Notes under the pieces: generated by a model
Told to the model about the DNA's origin: nothing
Seen by the model: the letters and a program-made list of their open reading frames with translations, nothing else
Databases searched by the model: none
Program-made: the position numbers and the translations under genes
Assembly (NCBI GenBank): GCA_013141175.1
Contig: JABFRN010000001.1
Coordinates: 2,487,233 to 2,551,232, forward strand
Source: Lysobacter sp.
GTDB taxonomy: Bacteria > Pseudomonadota > Gammaproteobacteria > Xanthomonadales > Xanthomonadaceae
Direction: 5' to 3'
DNA length: 64,000 nt
Shown: piece by piece, positions 1 to 9,200 of the stretch
Numbering within the stretch: the stretch's first letter is position 1
How the letters are laid out: every line of letters begins with the position of its first letter

Positions 1-1
1 C

Positions 2-247
2 GTCGTCAGCGTCTACGCGGATGGTCGCTACGCGCTGATGCTGGAGCGCGGCAAGAACCGCGAGATGACCGCCGCCGACATCACTGCGGAGCTGAAAGCC
101 ATCCACGGCCAGAACGACGCTGCCACGGTGCTGGTCAACGGCGAGCGCGACGCCAGTTACCAGACGCTGATGAAAGGCATCGACCTGATCAAGGACGCCG
201 GTATCGCCAAGGTCAGCCTGGTCAGCCTGCCGGCGGAGGGGAAGTAA
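2..247 (+). CDS. tolR: TolR, C-terminal part (5' end outside window)
   Basis: This is the periplasmic C-terminal half of the TolR/ExbD-family subunit of the Tol-Pal proton-driven motor. About 81 residues are visible, open from the left edge of the window to the TAA. The ExbD-like tail is recognisable (a YQTLMKGID segment, then the IAKVSLVS strand). It is followed five bases later by tolA, in the standard tolR-tolA order. The membrane helix and the conserved Asp of TolR lie upstream of the window. Identity rests mainly on position plus the short ExbD-like tail. Confidence 0.85.
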   Translation, partial: VVSVYADGRYALMLERGKNREMTAADITAELKAIHGQNDAATVLVNGERDASYQTLMKGIDLIKDAGIAKVSLVSLPAEGK

Positions 248-251
248 CCCC

Positions 252-1199
252 ATGCGCGAAAACCGCGCCGACACTGTCATCGCCGTCGCCTTCGCGCTGC
301 TGCTGCACGCGCTGCCGCTGCTGTTGCTGCTGGTCGCATCGCTGTGGCGCGCACCGCCATCCTCCGCTGCTGGAGAACCGATCAGCGCCGATGTCGTCGA
401 TTTGAACGCGCTCCCTTCGAGCATGCGCAGCGCATTGCGGCGCGAACCCGAACCGCTGGCGCAGGCGACACCGCCACCCGAGCCGCAGCCGGAGGCACTG
501 GACGAGCCGCTGCCGGAAGAGTCGCTGCCCGAACCCCTGGAAGAAACGCCACCCGAACAGCAATTGCAGCCGCAGGAGCAATTGCCCGATCCGGACGAGG
601 TCGACCAGGAAGAAGTGAAGCCAGATTCCACTTCGTCCGACACCGCCGCGCGCGAACAGGAAGCGAAACAGCGCCAGGCCCAGGTCGATCTGACCGAACG
701 CGAACGCCAGCAGCAGGCCGAGCAGAAAGCGCGTACCGCGATGGAACTGGAGCGCGAGCGCCAACTCGCCGATATCCGTCGCCAGCGGGCGGAACAGCGA
801 CGTGCGATCGACTTGTCGGAAGAAAAGCTCAGGCAGATGGCCGACCGCGAAGCGCGGCGCGCATCCGCTGCCGCCGCCAGCGCCAGCCCGCCGCCGGGCA
901 ACCGGGGTAGCGAACCGAATCTCAGCGCCGCCTACACGAAGGCGCTGACCGACGCGATCCGCAACAACTGGACCCAGCCGGACAATGTCTCGTCGCTGCA
1001 GGTCTGCAAGATCATGATCCGGCAGATCCCCGGTGGCGAAGTCGTTGATGCCCAGGTCGACCCGTCCTGTCCCTACGACGAGCAGGGTCGGCGTTCGGTC
1101 GAAGCGGCCGTGCTCAAGGCGCAGCCGTTGCCGTACCGGGGCTTCGAGAGCGTGTTCAGCCGCAACCTGACCATCAATTTCCGGGCCGAAGATCGTTGA
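252..1199 (+). CDS. tolA: TolA, Tol-Pal energy-transducing protein
   Basis: TolA links the TolQR motor in the inner membrane to TolB and Pal at the outer membrane. The 315-residue protein has one N-terminal membrane helix (about residues 10-30, rich in Leu/Ala). Next come a Pro/Glu-rich stretch and a long charged helical domain (about 125-220, Glu/Arg/Gln/Ala-rich), and then the globular C-terminal domain (about 225-315) with two Cys that may pair. It starts five bases after tolR, so it is translated in the same operon. The low-complexity middle makes long antisense frames here meaningless. Confidence 0.92.
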   Translation: MRENRADTVIAVAFALLLHALPLLLLLVASLWRAPPSSAAGEPISADVVDLNALPSSMRSALRREPEPLAQATPPPEPQPEALDEPLPEESLPEPLEETPPEQQLQPQEQLPDPDEVDQEEVKPDSTSSDTAAREQEAKQRQAQVDLTERERQQQAEQKARTAMELERERQLADIRRQRAEQRRAIDLSEEKLRQMADREARRASAAAASASPPPGNRGSEPNLSAAYTKALTDAIRNNWTQPDNVSSLQVCKIMIRQIPGGEVVDAQVDPSCPYDEQGRRSVEAAVLKAQPLPYRGFESVFSRNLTINFRAEDR

Positions 1200-1323
1200 A
1201 GCCGACCGTGCAAAGCCTCTCGAGTCCGGGTTCGTTCATCTTTCTGACCGCTTTCGCGGCCAAGCTGTCCCCTCCCGTGAGTCGCCCGGATACCCGATGA
1301 CCCGATCCCTGTCGCAGAAGACG

Positions 1324-2661
1324 ATGCTTTCGAAAACACGCCAGTTGCAGAACCTGCTTTCGAAAGCCTTCCTGTTCGCACTGCTGCTGCCCTTCACGGC
1401 GTTCGCCCAATCGCGCGGGCTGGAGATCGACATCGTCGGCGGCAATGCCTCGGCCATGCCGATCGCCGTGGTGACCATGCCGTATCAAGGCGCCGGCACG
1501 CCGCCACCGACCGATGTCGCCAGTGTCGTGCGTGCGGATCTCGCCCGCTCCGGCCAGTTCCGGCCGATGCCGGATGCCGAGATGGGCGCGCAGCGGCCGA
1601 CCCGCGGCAGCGAAATCGACTTCGGTTTCTGGCAGCAGGCGAAGCAGAATTACGTGGTGGTCGGTCGCGTGCTCGATGCCGGCGATGGCGGTTATCGCGT
1701 CGAATACGAATTGTTCGATATCGGCAAGAACCGTCTGCTCGCCTTCGCGCTGACCGCACGCGCCAACGCGATGCGCGACGTTTCGCACCAGGTCGCCGAC
1801 GCCATCTACGAAAAAATCACCGGCGTGCGCGGTGCGTTCTGGACGCGCATCGCCTATATCACCGCCTCCGGTCTGGGCAAGGACACGCGCTACGCGCTGA
1901 TGGTCGCCGATGCCGACGGCTACAACCCGCAGACCGTCGTGCGTTCCGACAAGCCGCTGCTGTCGCCATCGTGGAGTCCGGACGGGCGCAAGCTCGCCTA
2001 CGTGAGTTTCGAGCGCGGCAACTCCTCGATCATCATCCAGGACATCGCCACCAGCGCGCGCGAAACCGTCGCCGGTTTCAAGGGCATCAACGGCGCGCCG
2101 AGCTTCTCGCCCGATGGCCGCAAACTGGCGATGGCGCTTTCCAAGAGCGGCAACCCCGAAATCTATGTGATGGACCTGGGCAGCCGCGCGTTGACCCAAC
2201 TGACCAACCAGTTCGGCATCGATACCGAGCCGACCTGGAGCGCCGATGGCGGCACCCTCTATTTCACTTCCGATCGCGGCGGCAAACCGCAGATTTACCA
2301 GGTGTCCGCCAGTGGCGGCAGCGCCAGCCGCGTCACCTTCCAGGGCAGCTACAACGCCAAGGTCACGGTGTCCTACGACGGCAAAAAGCTGGCCGTGGCA
2401 CAGGGCAGCGGCAACGTGTACCGTATCGCGATGCTCGACCGCAGCCTCGGTTCGCCGCGCTGGTCCATGCTTTCGCCGGGTTCGCTCGACGAATCGCCGA
2501 GCTTCGCGCCGAACGCGAGCATGGTGCTGTACGCCGCGCGCGAAGGCCGTCGTGGCGTGCTGTACGCGGTGTCCGCCGATGCCCGCGTCCGCCAGCGATT
2601 GGTGTTGGCCAACGGCGATGTGCGCGAGCCCGCCTGGGGCCCGTATCGCCTGCCGCGCTGA
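1324..2661 (+). CDS. tolB: TolB, periplasmic beta-propeller of Tol-Pal
   Basis: TolB is the periplasmic partner of Pal and TolA. The start chosen at 1324 gives a normal signal peptide (basic residues, a hydrophobic LFALLLPF core, then AFA before QSRG). An in-frame ATG at 1297 would add nine residues. The N-terminal domain (about 30-165) precedes a six-bladed propeller marked by repeated SPDGRKLA, SADGGTLYF and SYDGKKLAV blade motifs. Length (445 aa from 1324) is usual for the family. It lies 124 bases after tolA and before pal. Confidence 0.95.
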   Translation: MLSKTRQLQNLLSKAFLFALLLPFTAFAQSRGLEIDIVGGNASAMPIAVVTMPYQGAGTPPPTDVASVVRADLARSGQFRPMPDAEMGAQRPTRGSEIDFGFWQQAKQNYVVVGRVLDAGDGGYRVEYELFDIGKNRLLAFALTARANAMRDVSHQVADAIYEKITGVRGAFWTRIAYITASGLGKDTRYALMVADADGYNPQTVVRSDKPLLSPSWSPDGRKLAYVSFERGNSSIIIQDIATSARETVAGFKGINGAPSFSPDGRKLAMALSKSGNPEIYVMDLGSRALTQLTNQFGIDTEPTWSADGGTLYFTSDRGGKPQIYQVSASGGSASRVTFQGSYNAKVTVSYDGKKLAVAQGSGNVYRIAMLDRSLGSPRWSMLSPGSLDESPSFAPNASMVLYAAREGRRGVLYAVSADARVRQRLVLANGDVREPAWGPYRLPR

Positions 2662-2734
2662 TGCCCAGCCTGCGCTTCCCGCCGCTTCCGAACCATTCCC
2701 CCGTGACTCACCCGCGACAAAGACGAGGACCACC

Positions 2735-3280
2735 ATGAACACGACCACCCGAGTGCTGATCACCGCGATCCTCTGCATGACCGCCGTTGCCTGTACCAAG
2801 AAAGTGAAGGAGGATCCGAACACCGATGCCACCGACAGCAGCGCCTCCAGCGGCACGACCAACACCGGCACCGGCACGGTCACCGACAACGGCCCGATCC
2901 GCACCGGCGCCTACGGCCCGGCCGATCTCGACACCGATGCGTGTCTGCGCCAGCGCGTGGTGTATTTCGATCTGGACCAGGATGCGCTGAAGCCCGAGTT
3001 CCAGGACATCGTTGCCTGCCATGCCAAATATCTGCGCGATCGCCCCAGCGCGCGCATGACCCTGGAAGGCAACGCCGACGAACGCGGCAGCCGCGAATAC
3101 AACGTCGGCCTGGGCGAACGCCGCGGCAATGCGGTGTCGTCCTCGGTGCAGGCGAACGGCGGCTCCGGCGGCCAGATCTCGGTCGTCAGCTACGGCGAAG
3201 AGCGTCCGACCTGCACCGATTCCAGCGAAGACTGCTGGAGTCGCAATCGCCGGGTCGAGATCGTCTACACCGCGAAGTGA
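2735..3280 (+). CDS. pal: Pal, peptidoglycan-associated lipoprotein
   Basis: This outer-membrane lipoprotein binds peptidoglycan and completes the Tol-Pal bridge. The 181-residue protein begins with a lipoprotein signal (MTAVAC, the Cys being the likely lipidation site, although Ala at -3 is not canonical). A Ser/Thr/Gly-rich linker follows, then an OmpA-like domain with VYFDLDQDAL and the diaminopimelate-binding region NADERGSREYN...GERR. The common His of the EGHADERG motif is Asn here. It sits 73 bases after tolB. Confidence 0.95.
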   Translation: MNTTTRVLITAILCMTAVACTKKVKEDPNTDATDSSASSGTTNTGTGTVTDNGPIRTGAYGPADLDTDACLRQRVVYFDLDQDALKPEFQDIVACHAKYLRDRPSARMTLEGNADERGSREYNVGLGERRGNAVSSSVQANGGSGGQISVVSYGEERPTCTDSSEDCWSRNRRVEIVYTAK

Positions 3281-3401
3281 TGTTCCGCATGGGGCATCGT
3301 TCGCGATGCCCCATCGCGTCCTCGCGTGGTCCGCGCTTCACGTCGCCGCGTCCATTGCCGCCGTGTCTTTTCGTAACACTCTTCGCCTGGGTCGTGCCGT
3401 C

Positions 3402-4223
3402 GTGATCATCAGACGCTTTCCGCTGTCCGCCTGTCTCGTTCTTGCACTGGCTTTCGCCGCGCCGGCATCCGCGCAACGGGTCAGCACGGGCGATCGCCTC
3501 ACCGCGCTCGAGCAGCAACTCTCCGCAATGCGTTCGGGCAATCTCGATCTGCTCAACCAGGTCGGCGAATTGAAGACCGAAGTGCAGTCGCTGCGCGCGC
3601 AGATCGAAGAACTGCAGCAGCAGCTCGAACAGCAGAAACAAAGTGGCCGCACCCAGTATCTGGATCTCGACGGACGCTTGAACCGGCTCGAAAGCGGTAC
3701 GCCGCCGCCGGCTGTCGCACCGCATGCCACCGTGCCGGCCCCGGTCGTTGCGACACCGCCGCCGGCACAGATTCCGGCCGTGCAGGACACGCCGCCGCGC
3801 GTGTACGGCGACGCCGCGACCCTCGGCAAGAGCGTCGACGAGCGCAGCGCCTACAACGCCGCCTTCGATGCGCTGAAAGCCGGTCGTTACGCCGAATCCG
3901 CGCGCATGTTCCAGGCTTTTCTCGACATCCATCCCAGCGGGGCCTATGCCCCGAATGCGATGTACTGGCTGGGCGAAAGCTATTACGTCACCCAGAACTA
4001 CGCACTGGCGCAGGAACAGTTCCAGAGCCTGATCGACCGCTATCCCACCCACGACAAGGCCGCCGGCGCACTGCTGAAAGTCGGCCTGTGCCAGTACGGC
4101 CTGCGCCAGCTCGACGCCGCCGAAGCCACGCTGGGCAAGGTCGTGGCGCGCTATCCCGGCAGCGAAGCGGCGCGCACCGCCGACGACCGCCTGCGCGCGA
4201 TCCAGCTGTCGCGGGTGCGTTGA
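3402..4223 (+). CDS. cpoB: CpoB (YbgF), Tol-associated TPR protein
   Basis: CpoB is a periplasmic protein that coordinates peptidoglycan synthesis with Tol-Pal constriction. The GTG at 3402 is preferred because a signal peptide follows at once (VIIRRF, then a Leu/Ala core ending ASA). The in-frame ATG at 3306 would put about 32 extra residues in front. After the signal comes a trimerisation coiled coil (about 25-95, repeated LQQQLEQQ), a Pro-rich linker and TPR repeats to the C-terminus (AMYWLGESYY and the typical GxYxxA spacing). Mature size (about 250 aa) fits the family. There is no strong ribosome site before either start. Confidence 0.87.
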   Translation: MIIRRFPLSACLVLALAFAAPASAQRVSTGDRLTALEQQLSAMRSGNLDLLNQVGELKTEVQSLRAQIEELQQQLEQQKQSGRTQYLDLDGRLNRLESGTPPPAVAPHATVPAPVVATPPPAQIPAVQDTPPRVYGDAATLGKSVDERSAYNAAFDALKAGRYAESARMFQAFLDIHPSGAYAPNAMYWLGESYYVTQNYALAQEQFQSLIDRYPTHDKAAGALLKVGLCQYGLRQLDAAEATLGKVVARYPGSEAARTADDRLRAIQLSRVR

Positions 4224-4278
4224 CCCGCATCGGGCTGCAGGGCGCGTGCGAAGCGCCTCCGTCCGATAAAATGCCGCG

Positions 4279-4956
4279 ATGACCACCGTCGCAACCGCTG
4301 CGGCTGCCGCAGCGGCGGACCGCCTCAAGATCACCGAAATCTTCCTGTCGCTGCAGGGCGAAGCCCGCGATGCCGGCTGGCCGACGGTGTTCGTGCGCCT
4401 CACAGGCTGCCCGCTGCGCTGCCAGTACTGCGACACCGCCTACGCGTTCTTCGGCGGCGAATGGCGCGATATCGACGCGATCCTGGCCGAAGTCGCCAGC
4501 CACGGCGTGCGTCATGTCTGCGTCACCGGCGGCGAACCCCTGGCCCAGAAACGCTGCCTCGACCTGCTGCGCCGCCTGTGCGATGCGGGCTATCGGGTGT
4601 CGCTGGAAACCTCGGGCGCGATCGATATCGCCGACGTCGATCCGCGCGTCTCGCGCGTGCTCGACATCAAGACGCCCGGTTCGGCGGAAGTCGATCGCAA
4701 CCGCTGGGAGAACCTGCCGCTGCTCGATGCGCACGATCAGATCAAGTTCGTGATCTGCAGTCGCGAAGACTACGACTGGGCGCGTGGCATCGTCGCCGGG
4801 CATCGCTTGAGCGAACGTTGCGACGTGCTGTTCTCGCCGAGCAAAAGCGAGATCTCCGCGCGCGATCTCGCCGACTGGATCGTGCAGGATCGTTTGCCGG
4901 TGAAATTCCAGATGCAGTTGCACAAGCTGCTTTGGAACGACGAGCCGGGCAGGTGA
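4279..4956 (+). CDS. queE: 7-carboxy-7-deazaguanine synthase QueE
   Basis: This radical SAM enzyme converts 6-carboxytetrahydropterin to 7-carboxy-7-deazaguanine in the queuosine/preQ0 pathway. The 225-residue protein carries the cluster-binding C-X3-C-X2-C motif in GCPLRCQYCDTAY, the substrate loop EIFLSLQGEARDAGWP before it, and VTGGEPLAQ after it. QueC, the next enzyme but one of the same branch, lies 195 bases downstream on the same strand, separated by a repeat element. A Thr/Ala-rich N-terminal extension of about a dozen residues is dispensable-looking. Confidence 0.95.
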   Translation: MTTVATAAAAAAADRLKITEIFLSLQGEARDAGWPTVFVRLTGCPLRCQYCDTAYAFFGGEWRDIDAILAEVASHGVRHVCVTGGEPLAQKRCLDLLRRLCDAGYRVSLETSGAIDIADVDPRVSRVLDIKTPGSAEVDRNRWENLPLLDAHDQIKFVICSREDYDWARGIVAGHRLSERCDVLFSPSKSEISARDLADWIVQDRLPVKFQMQLHKLLWNDEPGR

Positions 4957-4989
4957 CGTGAATACGGCAACAAAGGCACAGTTCCATCG

Positions 4990-5114
4990 GTCATTCCCGC
5001 GAAAGCGGGAATCCAGCGGCTTGGTTTTTCGGTCGGTCGCCCGACCAACAATACAAAGGCACTGGATGACCAGCCTTCGGCTGTTGACAAGCATTCCCGC
5101 TTTCGCGGGAATGA
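4990..5114. repeat. MITE-like element with dRS3-type inverted ends
   Basis: Two copies of ATTCCC-N8-GGGAAT (4993-5012 and 5093-5112) face each other, each itself a hairpin, so the 125-bp unit has inverted ends of about 23 bp beginning GTCATTCCCGCG. The motif has the same form as the dRS3 repeat known in Neisseria. The unit sits between queE and queC and may form a terminator-like fold in RNA. A related hairpin with CCCC/GGGG arms occurs near 54860. Confidence 0.7.
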
Positions 5115-5151
5115 CGATTCCTCCCGATCGTTCCGCCCCTGGCGAAGCCCA

Positions 5152-5838
5152 ATGAAGAAAGCCGTCGTTCTCGTCTCCGGAGGCATGGACTCCGCCGTCG
5201 TGCTCGCCATCGCCCGTGAACAAGGCTTCGCGCCGCATGCGCTCAGCGTGCGCTACGGCCAGCGCCATACCTCCGAACTCGACGCGGCCGTGCGCGTCGC
5301 GGCATCCATCGGCGCAACCGTGCACAAGACCGTGAATGTCGATCTGCGCAGCCTCGGCGGCTCGGCGCTGACCGCGGACATCGACGTCCCGATCGACACC
5401 GACGGCCACGTCATCGGCGCCGACATCCCGGTCACCTATGTGCCGGCACGCAACACCATCATGCTGTCGGTCGCGCTGGGCTGGGCCGAAGTGCTGGGCG
5501 CCACCGACCTGTTCTGCGGCGTCAACGCGGTCGATTACTCGGGCTACCCCGACTGCCGCCCCGAGTTCATCGCCGGCTTCGAGGCGCTGGCCAATCTCGC
5601 GACCAAGGCCGGCGTCGAGGGCGCGGCTTTCCGCGTGCACGCACCCCTGATGCGGATGACCAAGGGCGACATCGTCCGCGAAGGCCTGCGTCTGGGCGTG
5701 GATTTCGCACAGACCGTGTCCTGCTACCAGGCCGACGCCGAGGGCCGCGCCTGCCGTCATTGCGACGCTTGCCGCCTGCGCGCCGAGGGTTTCGCGGCGG
5801 CCGGCGTGGCCGATCCCACCCGTTACGTCGCCGGCTGA
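5152..5838 (+). CDS. queC: 7-cyano-7-deazaguanine synthase QueC
   Basis: QueC makes preQ0 from 7-carboxy-7-deazaguanine, ammonia and ATP. The 228-residue protein has the PP-loop SGGMDS near the N-terminus (residues 8-13), the VPARNTIML segment, and a C-terminal zinc site of four Cys (CYQ...CRHCDAC). The length is typical. It belongs with queE just upstream; folE2, which can supply the first pathway intermediate, is at 58.8 kb in the same window. Confidence 0.97.
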   Translation: MKKAVVLVSGGMDSAVVLAIAREQGFAPHALSVRYGQRHTSELDAAVRVAASIGATVHKTVNVDLRSLGGSALTADIDVPIDTDGHVIGADIPVTYVPARNTIMLSVALGWAEVLGATDLFCGVNAVDYSGYPDCRPEFIAGFEALANLATKAGVEGAAFRVHAPLMRMTKGDIVREGLRLGVDFAQTVSCYQADAEGRACRHCDACRLRAEGFAAAGVADPTRYVAG

Positions 5839-5922
5839 CCCATCCGCGCGCGGTTTGAGCTAAAATGCGCGCCCCGGCGCAAGGTCGGGCGGCCCCCGGG
5901 CCGGCGCGGTTGATACAAACGT

Positions 5923-5998
5923 GGGCCGTTAGCTCAGTCGGTAGAGCAGAAGACTTTTAATCTTTTGGTCGAAGGTTCGAATCCTTCACGGCCCACCA
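5923..5998 (+). tRNA. tRNA-Lys (anticodon TTT)
   Basis: A 76-nt cloverleaf. The acceptor stem GGGCCGT pairs with ACGGCCC, then discriminator A and an encoded CCA. The D loop is AGCTCAGTCGGTAGAGC, the anticodon loop CTTTTAA reads TTT, and the T arm contains GGTTCGAATCC. It closely matches bacterial tRNA-Lys. The rhs gene begins 218 bases downstream. I looked for a duplicated tRNA 3' end downstream of rhs, as expected for an integrated island, and saw none. Confidence 0.97.
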
Positions 5999-6216
5999 CT
6001 CTCTTCAAACAATCGAACCACGGGCGATGCTTCATCGTCCGCCGTGGACGTGGCTTTGCACCCGTCGATCACGCCGCCGCTTCCGGTTGTGCCGCAAGCG
6101 GGTGTTCCATCCAGATTCGCCATCAAGATTGGAGGACGCACGGAAAGCGTGATCGAGCTCAACTTTTGAGATCGAGTCGATTTATACTCCCGCGCAGCAA
6201 AGGACAGGGAACCAGC

Positions 6217-9200
6217 ATGCGAAACCGGCAAGAGGGCGCCGTGCGGCGCAGTGGCGCGATCGGTATGACGGGCAGTGGCAGGATTCTGGGCCGTGCCCGG
6301 GTCGGGCTGGCGACGATGTTGCTGACGATGCTGGTCGGCCTGGGGCATCCGGGTGCGTTTCCGAGCAGTTACGCGCAGGTTGCACCGATTCCCTTCGATC
6401 TGATCGGCGATCAGGCGCCGGTCAGTCTGCAGGGGCAATTGCCGGCGCACGATCCCACGGTCGGCCGGCTTGCCGGTTCCGCCAGCGTCTCCGGCGGCGC
6501 GGCCAGCTACGAGATTCCGATCGCTGTTCCGCCCGGGCGTCGCGGCATGCAGCCGGGCCTGTCGTTGAACTACAGCAGCCGCGCCGGCAACGGCATCGCC
6601 GGCATGGGCTGGTCGTTGTCAGGCCTGTCGTCGCTGCATCGTTGCCCGCAGACACTCGAACAGGACGGCCAGATCCGCGCGGTCCAACTCGATGCCAGCG
6701 ACCGCCTGTGCCTCGATGGCCAACGCCTGATCCTCACCGGCGGCACCTATGGTGCGGTCAACGCCACTTACGGCACCGAACTCGAATCGTTCGCACGCGT
6801 GACCCAGCTCGGCGGCGACCTCGTCTCCGCCACCAGCTACTTCAAGGTCGAACGCAAATCCGGCGAGATCGCCTACTACGGCAACACCGGCACAGCAGCG
6901 TCGACCGCGCGCGTCGTGCCCGGCGGCGTGAGCGTGCCGCTGACCTGGATGATCGCGCGCCTGGAAGACCGCGTCGGCAACGCGATGGATTATGTCTATA
7001 CGAGCTATGGCGATGGCGAGACGTTGGCGAAGGAAATCTGGTACACCGGCTTCGCCGGTGCCCTGGGCGATCGCCGGGTGGTGTTCAACTATGAGGACCG
7101 GCCGTCTGGTGCCGGCACCAACGATCGATCCTCCTCTTATCTTGCTGGCGGGATTACTCGGCAGACCAAGCGTTTGCAATCGGTCGTGACCTACGCAGTG
7201 AGCGCACCTGTCCGTAGCGTTGTGCTGAGCTACGGCACCGGCGTCAGCACCACCACCGGCCGCAGCCTGCTGCAATCGGCGACGGACTGTGCGTTCGACG
7301 GTACGAACTGGATCTGCAAGCCGCCGACCACGTTCGCGTGGCAGCAGGGCCCGGTGATGCATTCGATGAAGATGCCGAGCCTTTCGCTGGGTGCCGGAGC
7401 CGATGTGACGGGACTGAGACCGGTCGGCGACATGGACGGCGATGGCGCGACCGAGGTCATCACCACCAGCAGAAGCGGCAGCACGGTGACGAGCCATCTC
7501 GTCTCGCTCACCCCCGAGCGCACCGTGCGCTGGTCGATGGCGATTCCGTCGCAGTACGCGTTGATCGATCTGCGTCATGGGTCGGCGGACTTCAATCAGG
7601 ACGGGCGCGTCGATTTCGTCGCCCGCGACAGCAGTAGCGGCACCATCGTCGTGCGCGCCTGGAACGGCTCGCCGACCGACAGCAATTTCGCGACCGCGTT
7701 CGGCACGATCCTGAATACGGGTATCGCCGTGACCGGGACCGGCAATGGGATCGATGGTCTGAAGCACGTCGGCGATATGGATGGCGACGGACGCGCGGAT
7801 ATCGTATTGCTGAAGCGTATCAACAGCGGCGCGGGCAGTTGTTCCGTCAAGATCTATATTTACCGGAATCAGGCCAATGGCGCTTCGCCGCCAACGTTTC
7901 CGGAAGTGGCGTCCCACTGTCTCAACGTGCCGCATGTCGGCGACGTGATGTATGAGGGCGAGCAACTGCAGAGCGTCAGCGATTTCGATGGCGACGGTTT
8001 GCCGGACCTGTTGATCGAATCCGATCTTGCGTTCTGGCCCACGCCCATCGGCACCGAAAAGGGCCGCAAGCTCCATCGCATCCTCTTCGGGCAGAAACAG
8101 GGCAGCACCTATTCGCTGTTGCAGAAGTCGTTTTCGAGTTTGTTCCAGACCGCATACCCGCGCACCGCGCACGAGGACAAGACCGGGTTGTTCTCGATGT
8201 GGATGGACGCCAACGGCGATGGTCTCGACGACTGGCTGTACATCGGCAGCGACGTGAAATGGAAGCTGCGCTACAACCGCGGCGGCGTTCTCGGCCAAGC
8301 CTACGACCTCAACACTTCGGCCGGCCTGGCGGGCTGCGGCGATGGCAGCAGCGGGAGCAACACGCACTGCGCCGAAGTCTGGCAGCCGTGGCAGGCCGGG
8401 CATCTCGCGCCGGGCGATCATGATGGCGACGGTCGCAGCGAACTTCTTTTCCCGACCGCATTCGCAGCCAATATCTGCACCTACAAATACGTCGACAACG
8501 GTGCATGCCCGGGTGGCGATGGCGTCGGTCTGGCCTGTCAGGAACGCTGGGTCTGTCCGGAAGATCCGATCACAGCGCAGCCGATCCCCGGCGGCGCAGG
8601 CACCGGCGTGACGGTCGATTACGACGGCAACGGCGTGCCCGAAACCGAGATCGATCAGCTCGCGATCGCGACCCACGCCAAAGGCTTCACCGACTACAGC
8701 AGCTACAAGCTCAATGCGCTGCGGATCGTCGAGAGCGCCACCGGCGCGCCGGTGGTGAGCGAAACCGCGACCGGGATCGTGTCCGGTGCGGTGAATCTGC
8801 CATCGGAAGACCTGTACGGCGATGGTCATGCCGATGGGCTGTTGCTCAGTTCGCCCGAGTTCGCGCTGCGCGATTCCTTCGGCATCCTCACCTCGCGCGG
8901 TGGCGTGCCGGTGTCTTCGACGGTGTCGCCGCAGACGCTGCCCGGTGGCCTGCCGATCCTCACCGGCAATATGCTGATCAACGAAAATCTCGGCCCCGGC
9001 GCGCTGAAGAATCCGGACGGCATCACCCCGCAGACCCAGGACATGTTGCAGATGGTCACCGACGGCTTCGGCCAACAGGTGGTCTGGACGTATTCGCCGC
9101 TGGCGGGCAAAGCCGGGCGGACCGCAGGCATGACCCCGCTGTACACGGTGCCGACGGTGGCATCGCAGCGTTACATCGACGAGCGCCACATCTACTTCAC

